Shown piece by piece: positions 8,209 through 14,199 of a stretch of 20,313 nucleotides of DNA. How positions within the stretch are numbered: the first letter of the stretch is position 1; every line of letters begins with the position of its first letter. The DNA comes from a virus. The stretch is taken from positions 1 through 20,313 of the IMG/VR virus record IMGVR_UViG_3300045421_000141; one strand, given 5' to 3'. The notes under the pieces are model-generated. The model had not been told where the DNA came from. It made no database searches and saw only the letters and a list, made by a program, of their open reading frames with translations. The translations under genes and the position numbers were made by a program.

Positions 8209-8539
8209 GTCTTTTTGGAAATGTAGTTGCATTAACTTTAGCAACTGTATCTAATCCTTCAGTAATATCTCTTAATGCTTGTCTATAAGTAATCCAATTA
8301 GCTTTGTCAGTTACTGGACTATCCGCAAGTACAACATAATCGCTATCAATTAATAATTTATTTCTTTTGGCTCGTAAATTATCTAATGCCATATCCAATT
8401 CTACTTGTGGAAGTATAGCTAGTATCTCTTCTTTTGGTATTGGTGGTGTGCCATTTTCCCAAGTGATTTGATTAATGTCATCTCCGCTTACACTTACTTG
8501 TGCTGTTGGATTTATTTTTAATATTGCTTCTATAATCAT
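8189..8539 (-). CDS. Alternative fibre accessory / tail assembly chaperone-like protein (XkdW/DUF4376-type)
   Basis: 116 residues. It has an N-terminal domain (MIIEAILKINPTAQVSVSGD, then INQITWENGTPPIP) followed by a helical domain with the pattern 'LRAKRNKLLIDSDYVVL' and 'WITYRQALRDITEG'. These resemble phage tail fibre assembly and XkdW-like proteins, in which R..RN.LL..SD...D......YRQ.LRDI is conserved. It starts inside the stop of the alternative fibre half (ATGA, 8536-8539), so the two form one translational unit. It is the leftward partner of the 77-aa gene and would be expressed only after inversion, unless another promoter reads it. Confidence 0.75.
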   Translation of the reverse strand: MIIEAILKINPTAQVSVSGDDINQITWENGTPPIPKEEILAILPQVELDMALDNLRAKRNKLLIDSDYVVLADSPVTDKANWITYRQALRDITEGLDTVAKVNATTFPKRPILIPL

Positions 8540-9054
8540 ACTGCTATCTCCATTACTGTTATTGTTGATGCACTTCTTACTACGTTTGAACTATCTGAGT
8601 CAGAATTACCAGTACCAACAAAAGAAATACCTCCATGAGAGTTTCTAGCTTGAACTTTATAAGTAGTAAAAGACGTTGTTGCTGGACTATCTAAAAATGA
8701 AGATGCACATATTAAACCTGCACCTGAGTCAGCATTATAAATATTTGAAGATATTATTCCAAGTGTACGAGAACCAGCAGAATCACCAGCGTTAATAACA
8801 GTTGCACCTCTTAACATTCTAAATTGAGGATAGCCAGTTGCACTATTTGCACCAAATTGAAATGATGTAGTAATAAATATTTTATTAGATGCAGAAGATG
8901 GAGTTATTGAAACCGATAATCCAGTAACATCTGTGAATGATGTTGAACTTGTTGAAAATGTATCAGTCTTTGCTGTTGATGAAACCTGCCTCACCATACC
9001 ACCTGTACCAAAACATAAATTACCTGAACCATCTGTTTGTAGAACTTTTCCTGC
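8536..9054 (-). CDS. Silent alternative C-terminal half of the tail fibre (headless)
   Basis: The open frame on the minus strand runs from the inverted repeat (AGKVLQTDGSGNLCFGTGG) through an Ser/Thr-rich fibre domain (STAKTDTFSTSSTSFTDVTG, then GLSVSITPSSASNKIFIT) to the C-terminus VMEIAV. The domain is a common terminal module of marine phage fibres. An in-frame TAA lies directly upstream (9057-9055) and no start precedes the repeat. The only internal ATG (8997) lacks a clear ribosome binding site. After inversion, residues 1-182 of the active fibre would be followed by 159 residues of this half, giving about 341 residues. It is best read as the stored, unexpressed receptor-binding tip rather than a decayed gene: the frame is intact. 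Confidence 0.85.
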   Translation of the reverse strand, partial: AGKVLQTDGSGNLCFGTGGMVRQVSSTAKTDTFSTSSTSFTDVTGLSVSITPSSASNKIFITTSFQFGANSATGYPQFRMLRGATVINAGDSAGSRTLGIISSNIYNADSGAGLICASSFLDSPATTSFTTYKVQARNSHGGISFVGTGNSDSDSSNVVRSASTITVMEIAV

Positions 9055-9055
9055 T
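9015..9055 (-). repeat. Right inverted repeat (41 bp) of the fibre inversion cassette
   Basis: Perfect reverse complement of 6943-6983. It keeps the AGKVLQTDGSGNL reading frame on the minus strand. It marks the outer boundary of the cassette: beyond it, rightward, the sequence changes to non-fibre DNA with small plus-strand genes. Confidence 0.95.
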
Positions 9056-9100
9056 TAAAATACGAATTGCAATTTAAAACACATAAAGTATATTAATTGA

Positions 9101-9208
9101 ATGATATATTTTATTATTGGATTAGTAATTGGTTTATATTTAGAATATAGATTTCAACTAATTAAGAAAATTATTGAAATAGTAAAAAAATATTTTAATA
9201 AAAATTAG
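9101..9208 (+). CDS. Small membrane protein, unknown
   Basis: 35 residues: an N-terminal hydrophobic helix (MIYFIIGLVIGLYLEY) followed by a basic amphipathic tail (LIKKIIEIVKKYFNKN). This is a single-pass membrane peptide with a positive, probably cytoplasmic, C-terminus. There is no strong Shine-Dalgarno sequence. It stands between the fibre cassette and the lysis genes, so a helper of lysis is conceivable but not shown. Confidence 0.45.
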   Translation: MIYFIIGLVIGLYLEYRFQLIKKIIEIVKKYFNKN

Positions 9209-9216
9209 TCTTGAAA

Positions 9217-9233
9217 ATTGTGCATCGCACAAT
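9217..9233. repeat. Short perfect hairpin
   Basis: ATTGTGC, loop ATC, then GCACAAT: a 7-bp perfect stem with a 3-nt loop. It is followed by an AU-rich stretch but not a run of T, so it is not a classical terminator. It could be a transcript-stabilising hairpin or an operator upstream of the gene at 9270. Confidence 0.5.
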
Positions 9234-9269
9234 ATATAAATATTTATAAAACCTTTTAAGGAAAAATTA

Positions 9270-9389
9270 ATGCTAGATTATAAATCTATAAAAGATTATT
9301 GGTCAAAGTTTTATACAGATGCTTTTGAAGATGCAAAATCATTTTGGAAAAACTACTTAGATACAATAGAAAAACTTTATAAAAAATAA
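9270..9389 (+). CDS. Small helical protein, unknown
   Basis: 39 residues, rich in aromatic residues (DYWSKFYTDAF and SFWKNYLDTIEKLYKK), amphipathic and helical, with no membrane helix. It reads a little like a fragment of the phasin-type helical pattern, but it is too short to assign. The start is supported by AAGGA (9258-9262) 7 nt upstream of the ATG. It is followed by a terminator-like hairpin (9418-9445), so it appears to be the last gene of a transcript. Confidence 0.55.
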   Translation: MLDYKSIKDYWSKFYTDAFEDAKSFWKNYLDTIEKLYKK

Positions 9390-9417
9390 CTTTATACTGA
9401 CAAACTAATTTGATATT

Positions 9418-9445
9418 AATGCACAAAAATTTAATGTGCATTTTT
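9418..9445 (+). terminator. Rho-independent terminator
   Basis: AATGCACA and TGTGCATT form an 8-bp perfect stem around a 9-nt AT loop, followed by TTT (five consecutive T at 9441-9445 counting the stem end). It lies 28 bp after the stop of the 39-aa gene and before the next gene set. It probably ends the late tail and fibre transcript. Confidence 0.6.
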
Positions 9446-9494
9446 AGATTATCAGATGGTAAATGTGTCTTGCTGAAATCATGTAAATGCAAAA

Positions 9495-9689
9495 ATGATT
9501 ATGGCAAAAACTACCAACGAAGAAATAATAAGTTTAAGGGGACATATTACAGGCATCAAACGTGAACTTAAAATATTAGGAATTTCAGTTTGTAAATTAG
9601 AAAAACAAATGACTAATTTATACTGGGCGATCCTATGTGGTCTTGGTGCATTATCGTTGGCTTTAATTACTATATTTCTTGCTAAATAA
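9495..9689 (+). CDS. Small single-pass membrane protein, possible lysis helper
   Basis: 64 residues. The N-terminal 40 residues form a charged helix (for example SLRGHITGIKRELKIL and CKLEKQMTN). One membrane helix follows (YWAILCGLGALSLALITIFLA) with a terminal Lys. The topology recalls XhlA-type phage membrane proteins and other small lysis or spanin-like components, and the neighbours (M15 endolysin, holin) fit this. There are two possible starts, 9495 and 9501 (MIMAK or MAK), and neither has a clear ribosome binding site. No family can be assigned with confidence. Confidence 0.6.
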   Translation: MIMAKTTNEEIISLRGHITGIKRELKILGISVCKLEKQMTNLYWAILCGLGALSLALITIFLAK

Positions 9690-9714
9690 TATAAATACAA
9701 CTACTAGTTAGTAT

Positions 9715-10413
9715 ATGAATAAAAGAATCTTAGTAATATCAGATTTGCATATTCCATATCATAGACCAGATTCCTTTGAGTTCCTAAAAGAAATAAAAAA
9801 ACAATTCAAACCAGATACGATCGTAAATATAGGTGATGAGATTGATTGCTCTGCACTTGCATTCCATGACCATAATCCAGATTTGCCTTCTGCTGGAGAT
9901 GAACTTATAAGATCAAAAGATTTTATAAAAGAATTAGAATCAATATTTCCCAAAATGACTTTGCTAGACTCAAATCATTCTAGCTTAGTTTATCGTAGAG
10001 CAATTAAATCTGGAATACCTAGAGGATATTTAAAAGAATATAATGAATTTTTAAATGTCAAAAATTGGAAGTGGGTTGATAATTTGACTTTAACTCTTCC
10101 GAATAAACAAAGATGTTTTTTTACTCATGGAATATCTGCCGATGTTGTAAAAGTTTCTCAAATAAATTCTATGAATTGTGTGCAGGGGCATTTTCATTCA
10201 AAATTTTCGCTTTCATTTTGGGCTAATAGTGATTGTTTATTTTTTGCTATGCAAGTAGGTTGTTTAATACAACAAACTAGCATGGCTTTTACTTATTCTA
10301 AAAACTTTAAAACTAAATTTATTATGGGTTGTGGAATGATTATAGATTCTACTCCAAGACTTATGCCAATGGTACTTAACAAAGAAGGCAAATGGATAGG
10401 CAAGTTAGTTTAA
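9715..10413 (+). CDS. Calcineurin-like metallophosphoesterase
   Basis: 232 residues with all metal-site motifs of the family in order: SDLH (D10, H12), GDEID (D41), NH (N87-H88), THG (H138) and GHFH (H159, H161). This is a complete dinuclear metal centre, so an active phosphoesterase is likely. Substrates of phage members are mostly unknown; nucleic acid ends, cyclic nucleotides or phosphoproteins are possible. Its 3' end overlaps the endolysin gene by 22 bp, which couples them in translation, though the functions need not be linked. No signal peptide, so it is cytoplasmic. Confidence 0.9.
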   Translation: MNKRILVISDLHIPYHRPDSFEFLKEIKKQFKPDTIVNIGDEIDCSALAFHDHNPDLPSAGDELIRSKDFIKELESIFPKMTLLDSNHSSLVYRRAIKSGIPRGYLKEYNEFLNVKNWKWVDNLTLTLPNKQRCFFTHGISADVVKVSQINSMNCVQGHFHSKFSLSFWANSDCLFFAMQVGCLIQQTSMAFTYSKNFKTKFIMGCGMIIDSTPRLMPMVLNKEGKWIGKLV

Positions 10414-10838
10414 AAGAATTATTATTTAGCGATACTGCCATAAGACTTGGCATAGACAACACTCCAACTGACCAAATCCTAATTAACTTACAAACATTAA
10501 TTTACGAAGTAATCAATCCTATTGTAAATCATTTTGGTGATATTAAAATTACTTCAGGTTATCGTTCCCCTGAGTTATGCAAAGCAATAGGTTCAAATGA
10601 AAGAAGCCAACACACAACTGGAATGGCAGTTGATTGCGAAGTGATTGGAGTGCCAAATAAAGAACTTGCTGACTGGATTGTTAGTCATTTAGAATTTGAC
10701 CAATGTATTTTAGAATTTTGGAACAAAAATGAAATAAATTCTGGGTGGGTTCATGTCAGCTATAACAAATCTGGTAATCGTAAAATGTATTTAAGAGCAT
10801 TTAAAGCTAATGGAAGAACTATTTATGAAGTCTTATAA
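10392..10838 (+). CDS. Peptidase M15 endolysin (zinc D,D/L,D-type carboxypeptidase-like)
   Basis: 148 residues. The sequence ITSGYRSPEL (about 53-62), then SQHTTGMAVD with Zn ligands H74 and D81, then GWVHVSY with H121 as third ligand and E108 as probable catalytic residue, is diagnostic for the M15/VanY/Peptidase_M15_3 fold used by many phage endolysins. It cuts peptide bonds in peptidoglycan stems or cross-bridges at lysis. There is no signal peptide, so export would depend on a holin, and a holin-like gene lies at 11461. It starts within the phosphoesterase gene and its own 3' end overlaps the DUF3310 gene. Confidence 0.9.
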   Translation: MDRQVSLKELLFSDTAIRLGIDNTPTDQILINLQTLIYEVINPIVNHFGDIKITSGYRSPELCKAIGSNERSQHTTGMAVDCEVIGVPNKELADWIVSHLEFDQCILEFWNKNEINSGWVHVSYNKSGNRKMYLRAFKANGRTIYEVL

Positions 10839-11034
10839 AAAACAAATCGGTGGAAACCATTACAAAAAATACAAAATTCAGCCAGTAGAATTTATAATAA
10901 AAAATAATATTGGATTTTGCGAAGGCAATATCATAAAGTACATTTTAAGATTTAAAGAGAAGGGTGGTGTTATTGATTTGGAAAAGGCAAAACACTATAT
11001 AGAACTACTAATAGATTCAACTAAAAGTAGATAA
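10825..11034 (+). CDS. DUF3310 protein (SaV-like nucleotide kinase-related)
   Basis: 69 residues. KKQIGGNHYKKYKIQPVEFI at the N-terminus, NIIKYILRFKEKGG in the middle and DLEKAKHYIELLI near the end are the full DUF3310 pattern, a very common small phage protein. The family's function is not settled. An upstream in-frame ATG exists at 10810, but GGAAG at 10812-10816 sits 8 nt before the ATG at 10825, so I chose the latter. It overlaps the endolysin 3' end by 14 bp. Confidence 0.85.
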   Translation: MKSYKKQIGGNHYKKYKIQPVEFIIKNNIGFCEGNIIKYILRFKEKGGVIDLEKAKHYIELLIDSTKSR

Positions 11035-11174
11035 TATCATTTAAACAGATTAAAACGCATTTTAAGGCATATTGGCTTTATTATGAGTATTAACCTTATA
11101 GACTTCTAAAGAATCAAAATTTAGGGGTATTTTGATGGTTTAAACGATAAAAAAAGAACATTTATAGAACGTTT

Positions 11175-11459
11175 ATGGACATAACTACAATAGACCCAGA
11201 TTTTAGCCCAGTTTCATATACTGTTGGCGGAACTTCTGCACAATCATCAACTATAACAACTGGCTCAGGAATTATAAGGATTGCTGTTCGTGGTGGTCAT
11301 GCTCATATAAAATTTGGTGTCAATCCTGTTGCAACTGATGATGATATTTTAATACCAGAAAATCATGTAGAATTTTTTTCATTTGTTTCAGGTCAAAAAG
11401 TTGCATTTATTCACGTAGGTGGTGGATCAGCAGAGATGAATATAGCGGTGGTTGATTAA
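11175..11459 (+). CDS. Small beta-rich protein, possible virion decoration or structural protein
   Basis: 94 residues, Gly/Ser/Thr/Val rich with alternating hydrophobic residues (SGIIRIAVRGGHAHIKFGVNP, FFSFVSGQKVAFIHVGGG), no membrane helix and few charges. This looks like a compact beta-sandwich as in phage decoration or head-tail accessory proteins. It stands at the beginning of a small transcript that continues into the holin gene (1 nt gap). The 140-bp region before it has no clear Shine-Dalgarno sequence. The function is not identified; a structural role is inferred from composition only. Confidence 0.6.
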   Translation: MDITTIDPDFSPVSYTVGGTSAQSSTITTGSGIIRIAVRGGHAHIKFGVNPVATDDDILIPENHVEFFSFVSGQKVAFIHVGGGSAEMNIAVVD

Positions 11460-11460
11460 T

Positions 11461-11841
11461 ATGTGGTGGAATTTGATACCTTCAATTTTTAAAACTGGTG
11501 CTGAGATTTATAAAAATCATAAGCAATCAGAATTATTAGAGAGCGAAGCCGAACGTAGATACTATGAACGCATGGCTCGTGGCGAAATTGAATACCAAAG
11601 AGATGTTACATATCAGCAAGACAAAACTTGGAAAGATGAATTTGTATTAATTGTAGTGTGTATTCCAATTATTATTTTATCTTACGCAATAATTAGTGAT
11701 GATGTTAATATCAAAGCTAAGTTAGATTTATTTTTTGATTATTTTAATAAGTTCCCATCATGGTATCAATGGTTAATTGTTGGTATCTTTGGTGCAATCT
11801 ATGGATTAAAACCTACATTAGATATTTTCAATAGGAAATGA
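11461..11841 (+). CDS. Holin, 3TM-holin/GTA-holin-like
   Basis: 126 residues. An N-terminal amphipathic segment (MWWNLIPSIFKTGAEIY) and a charged helix (ESEAERRYYERMARGEIEY) are followed by WKDEFVLIVVCIPIIILSYA, a membrane helix at about 60-78. A second helix is WYQWLIVGIFGAIYGLKP at about 101-118. The order 'charged helix, WKDE, helix, P.WY.W, helix' matches the holin family used with M15 endolysins in alphaproteobacterial phages. I start at ATG 11461, directly after the TAA of the previous gene; the longer reading from TTG 11452 is less likely. It opens the inner membrane for the endolysin. Confidence 0.75.
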   Translation: MWWNLIPSIFKTGAEIYKNHKQSELLESEAERRYYERMARGEIEYQRDVTYQQDKTWKDEFVLIVVCIPIIILSYAIISDDVNIKAKLDLFFDYFNKFPSWYQWLIVGIFGAIYGLKPTLDIFNRK

Positions 11842-12068
11842 ATTTTTATTTAGTTACCTACGCAATATCTTTTGTGAAGGTAAATGAAGATTCTATTATA
11901 GAAGATTTAGCTTGGTGCAGATTTTTTGATACAGAAGCATTTGTAAATTCTACAACTTTTTTAAGCCAATTAAAATCAGTAAAAAAACTTAGGATTACTA
12001 ATGTTGAATTTCAAGTTGAGGAATGTAATTGGTATGATGATTATCAGGTTTCAAATACAATTCATTAA
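11838..12068 (+). CDS. Hypothetical protein
   Basis: 76 residues, acidic and aromatic, no membrane segment. It overlaps the holin stop by ATGA (11838-11841), so it belongs to the same transcript. Visible features are a beta-strand-like start (MNFYLVTYAISFVKV) and two Cys (C27, C64). I do not recognise the family. The pattern FDTEAFVNSTTFLSQLKS suggests a small alpha/beta protein. Confidence 0.6.
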   Translation: MNFYLVTYAISFVKVNEDSIIEDLAWCRFFDTEAFVNSTTFLSQLKSVKKLRITNVEFQVEECNWYDDYQVSNTIH

Positions 12069-12203
12069 AAAAATTTTTTTGTTAATTTTTTTTTGTTCTC
12101 TTAAAAAAAAATAAATATTGTTTTAATATCAATATTATATAGAGAGGGATTTTTGAGTTTTTACCATTTCACTAGCTTCTAGCCAATTTTGAAAAAGTGG
12201 GTA

Positions 12204-12212
12204 TGATATAAT
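12204..12212 (+). promoter_or_regulatory. Extended -10 promoter element
   Basis: TGATATAAT (TG at 12204-12205, consensus TATAAT at 12207-12212) is a perfect extended -10 box in the otherwise gene-free region. TTGAAA at 12189-12194 is too close to serve as a -35. Transcription would start near 12219 and run into the inverted repeat and the gene at 12364, leaving a leader of about 145 nt. Confidence 0.5.
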
Positions 12213-12215
12213 ACT

Positions 12216-12255
12216 AGTAATTAAATTTTTTTATTAAATAAAAAGTTTAATTACT
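12216..12255 (+). repeat. 10-bp inverted repeat just downstream of the promoter
   Basis: AGTAATTAAA (12216-12225) and TTTAATTACT (12246-12255) are perfect inverted copies with a 20-nt AT spacer. It lies over the predicted transcription start, so it may be an operator or a leader hairpin. In DNA this AT-rich, some inverted repeats arise by chance. Confidence 0.4.
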
Positions 12256-12363
12256 TTAAGGGTTAATAAGTATCGTTAAAGTATTAAATAATAAAAAGTA
12301 AAAAAATTAATTGAGTTCTTTAACATTGTGGGTGTGATTGGTTAATAACAAAAGGGAAAACTT

Positions 12364-12927
12364 ATGTTAGTAACACAAAACAACGAAGCTTTTGATCTTA
12401 GAAAAAAAATAGATTCTAAGTATCAAGAGGTAAATGATATATGGAATGATATTAAAATTCCATATATTACAAGAGAAGAAGCAGAAAAGGCAAAAAACAT
12501 ACTGATTAGAAAATTTGGTGCTAAGAAATTTTTACCACCATCACATTCAGCTATGAATCCAAAAGCTTATAGAGTTTGGAAACCTTATATCTGTTTAAGT
12601 GGAGACCCAACTACTTTATGGAAAGGTTGGAGAAGGTTAATTCATTCTCTATCTCATAAAGTTTATAGAAGAAGGTTTCCACAAAGATGGTTTGACCATT
12701 CTTATCAACAAGCCGAACTTGAATTTGAAATGTGCAAGTTTGTAATTGATAGTGGTTGGTTAAATGGCACTCTAAAATCTAAAGTAATTATTTTATCTAA
12801 AGATGAAATAAGAAATAAGAAATTAGAGAAATACAAAATCTTAATAAGTAAGTGGGAAAGAAAATTCAAAACTGCCACAAGCTTTATTAAGAAATATAAT
12901 AAAAAAATAAAGTACTTAACTAAATAA
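12364..12927 (+). CDS. Metallopeptidase-like protein with HxxxH...H arrangement
   Basis: 187 residues, basic. The core at about residues 86-134 (WKGWRRLIHSLSHKVYRR, then FPQRWFDHSYQQAELEFE and FVIDSGWL) has H94 and H98 in HSLSH and H112 followed by E117. This order is like the zinc site of SprT/peptidase-like proteins (HExxH...H), but with Ser in place of the catalytic Glu. Related proteins in proteobacteria and phages, as I remember them, share the 'W..L.H..SH....R..P....H......E' pattern. It may bind metal without being a peptidase. The lysine-rich C-terminal tail (from about 150) could bind nucleic acid. It is transcribed alone from the regulatory region at 12069-12363 and converges on the leftward operon. 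Confidence 0.6.
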   Translation: MLVTQNNEAFDLRKKIDSKYQEVNDIWNDIKIPYITREEAEKAKNILIRKFGAKKFLPPSHSAMNPKAYRVWKPYICLSGDPTTLWKGWRRLIHSLSHKVYRRRFPQRWFDHSYQQAELEFEMCKFVIDSGWLNGTLKSKVIILSKDEIRNKKLEKYKILISKWERKFKTATSFIKKYNKKIKYLTK

Positions 12928-12949
12928 ACAAATCAATCATACCACGATG

Positions 12950-13471
12950 TTAATTAAGCTGTATTTCAAAATATTCTATTCCATCATTTGGAAACTTTTT
13001 TAATTCTGATTTTGGCAATAACTTTAATATTTGATCTACACTTTTAAAAATAATCTTATCAGCTAGAGGGAAACAAATAGTGTATTTAGTATAATAGTTT
13101 GTAAAAGATTGCTCAAAATAAATATATCTTTTTATATCTCTTACTTTTATTTTAGCTAAAGTCTTTGCATTCTCATAAGTTGCATTCTTTAATTCAACAA
13201 AGAACTGCTCTTGCTTATGTGCTTCTTTAGGTGCGTAAACGAAGTAATCTGGGAAACTTTTGATAAGCGTTGGGAGTTTGGCAAACAAAGGTATAATACT
13301 TTCAGCGAAAGATTGAGAATCACTAACAGCATTGAGACCAAGCTTCCGATACAAATAGCCACGACTAAGGCAATACTGAATGAAACGATCTTCAACCAAA
13401 TTAAGATAATTTTTTGACCTATTTTCATAAGATTCATGACTAAAATTTTCAATGTATTTTTTTTCATTCAT
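12950..13471 (-). CDS. PD-(D/E)XK-type nuclease-like protein
   Basis: 173 residues. D75 in FPDYFVYAP and E93-x-K95 in FFVELKNA give the PD-(D/E)XK order with 18 residues between, flanked by beta-like strands. E27 in an N-terminal helix could be the usual extra acidic residue. The downstream part (IKVRDIKRYIYFEQSF and YTKYTICFPLADKIIF) fits the core fold. Such proteins in phage early operons are Holliday-junction resolvase- or VRR-NUC-like nucleases. It is the last gene of the leftward operon; its start directly abuts the stop of the gene before it. Assignment is from the motif only. Confidence 0.6.
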   Translation of the reverse strand: MNEKKYIENFSHESYENRSKNYLNLVEDRFIQYCLSRGYLYRKLGLNAVSDSQSFAESIIPLFAKLPTLIKSFPDYFVYAPKEAHKQEQFFVELKNATYENAKTLAKIKVRDIKRYIYFEQSFTNYYTKYTICFPLADKIIFKSVDQILKLLPKSELKKFPNDGIEYFEIQLN

Positions 13472-13810
13472 TTATTTACTTAATTCACGATTCGTTACTA
13501 GCCATGATCTATAAAGATCAACCCAGCTTTGTAAGTTAGCATACTTACCTTTAAGAATAGAGTAATTTTTTTCAGCAATTAATAAACCTTCAATAATTGT
13601 TTTGTACTCATCAGAAGTATAGGCCCATTTCTCAGCTTCAGATACACTACAATTCTTTTCTAATTTTTTTGTAAGAGTTAATTGACTGAATGTTATTTTT
13701 TTAAATTCTTCACATCTTCTAAAATCATAAAGTGCGTTAGACATTTCTTCTGATATTGAATCTAATTCTGCTTTTACTTCATCGGGATTCTTTAGAGATA
13801 GATCGTGCAT
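13472..13810 (-). CDS. Coiled-coil early protein, unknown
   Basis: 112 residues, predicted helical throughout, with heptad-like spacing (NPDEVKAELDSISEEMSNAL at the start, LKGKYANLQSWVDLYRSWL near the end). Small helical proteins with this 'K..NLQ.W.DL.R' ending are common next to recombination genes in phage early operons, but I know of no assigned function. The ribosome binding site is strong: AAAGGAAGGA directly before the ATG. The stop is immediately followed by the start of the nuclease-like gene. Confidence 0.65.
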   Translation of the reverse strand: MHDLSLKNPDEVKAELDSISEEMSNALYDFRRCEEFKKITFSQLTLTKKLEKNCSVSEAEKWAYTSDEYKTIIEGLLIAEKNYSILKGKYANLQSWVDLYRSWLVTNRELSK

Positions 13811-13835
13811 TCCTTCCTTTACATTTTTAAGTTGT

Positions 13836-13860
13836 ACTACTTATCTATTTAGTAAGTAGT
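13836..13860. repeat. 8-bp perfect inverted repeat between early genes
   Basis: ACTACTTA (13836-13843) and TAAGTAGT (13853-13860) flank a 9-nt loop. On the plus strand it is followed by TTTT, on the minus strand by no T run. All genes around it run leftward, so as a terminator it would act against antisense plus-strand transcripts. As an RNA hairpin in the leftward message it may mark a processing site. It overlaps the end of a 27-aa reading frame. Confidence 0.4.
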
Positions 13861-13928
13861 TTTTCAAATTCAAAAACATATTTAGAGTTTAAAATTTGTC
13901 TTAGCTTTTTTGCCTTTTCCAGCTTCAT
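13845..13928 (-). CDS. Very small basic peptide, unknown
   Basis: 27 residues (MKLEKAKKLRQILNSKYVFE and a short helical end). The start lies just after the stop of the 76-aa gene, and GGAG (rc 13937-13934) is about 5 nt before the ATG, which supports translation. It is too short to assign, and may be a leader peptide or simply chance. Confidence 0.35.
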   Translation of the reverse strand: MKLEKAKKLRQILNSKYVFEFEKLLTK

Positions 13929-13929
13929 T

Positions 13930-14160
13930 TTATACTCCAGTTCCAAGTTGAGAACCTTTTGAGTTCTGTCCCTGATGTTTTGAACTACTTGTTGTTGTGT
14001 CATCAAATAGTTTTATATTATTTCTTATGAACTTAGTATTTAGTATGTCCACAGAAATAATTTTACCTTCCTTTGTTTGAATTAGAGCATCTTCTGTACT
14101 ATCAAATACTTCGCAAATTTTGATACTACATTCAATTAACTTTTCTCTAACAACACTCAT
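13930..14160 (-). CDS. Hypothetical early protein
   Basis: 76 residues from the ATG at 14160 (MSVVREKLIECSIKICEVF, DALIQTKEGKIISVDIL). It ends in a Ser/Gln/Gly-rich tail (TTTSSSKHQGQNSKGS) that looks disordered. The frame is open further upstream to 14292, but the added residues are hydrophobic, are interrupted by the inverted repeat 14200-14262, and look non-coding, so I chose 14160 although no clear ribosome binding site precedes it. The function is not recognised. Confidence 0.5.
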   Translation of the reverse strand: MSVVREKLIECSIKICEVFDSTEDALIQTKEGKIISVDILNTKFIRNNIKLFDDTTTSSSKHQGQNSKGSQLGTGV

Positions 14161-14199
14161 CAATCTACTTATATATATTATATAATTATTTACAAGGAT

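Larger units (their letters stand above)
6943..9055. other. Invertible tail fibre cassette (Mu G-segment-like)
   Basis: A 2.1-kb segment is flanked by the 41-bp inverted repeats. Inside, rightward, are the present fibre C-terminal half (to 7972) and a 77-aa gene. Leftward are an alternative fibre C-terminal half (9054-8536) and a 116-aa gene. The two gene pairs meet tail to tail with a 20-bp overlap at 8189-8208. Both fibre halves read through the repeat in the same frame (AGKVLQTDGSGNL). The leftward half has no start codon of its own and is stopped by TAA (9057-9055) just before the repeat. Inversion would therefore swap the fibre tip and its accessory gene without breaking the frame. This is the architecture of the Mu S-U/S'-U' G segment. 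The inverse orientation is predicted, not observed, and no recombinase gene is visible here. Confidence 0.85.
12069..12363 (+). promoter_or_regulatory. 295-bp AT-rich regulatory region ahead of the metallopeptidase-like gene
   Basis: No gene is seen here. It opens with a palindromic A7T7 run (12067-12080) and T-rich stretches that may end the upstream transcript. It then holds the dyad AATATTG...CAATATT near 12114-12136, an extended -10 element (separate entry), a 10-bp inverted repeat and a series of TTAA-rich near-repeats (GGTTAATAAG, CGTTAAAGTATTAAA, TGGTTAATAAC). It ends in AAGGGA about 8 nt before the ATG at 12364. This looks like a controlled promoter region for a single gene. Confidence 0.5.

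Noticed and set aside
7973-9300. DGR reverse transcriptase or template repeat next to the lectin-like fibre tip
   Set aside because: No reverse transcriptase motif in any frame and no second copy of the variable-repeat-like DNA could be found by eye in this window; the DGR idea is kept only as a low-confidence candidate.
9286-9700. Minus-strand frames of 68 and 73 aa
   Set aside because: They run against the terminator and the better supported plus-strand genes at 9270 and 9495, and show no motif.
13189-13467. Hydrophobic 92-aa frame on the minus strand and a 68-aa plus-strand frame
   Set aside because: Both lie in other frames of the PD-(D/E)XK-like gene, which has better codon pattern, motif and operon fit.
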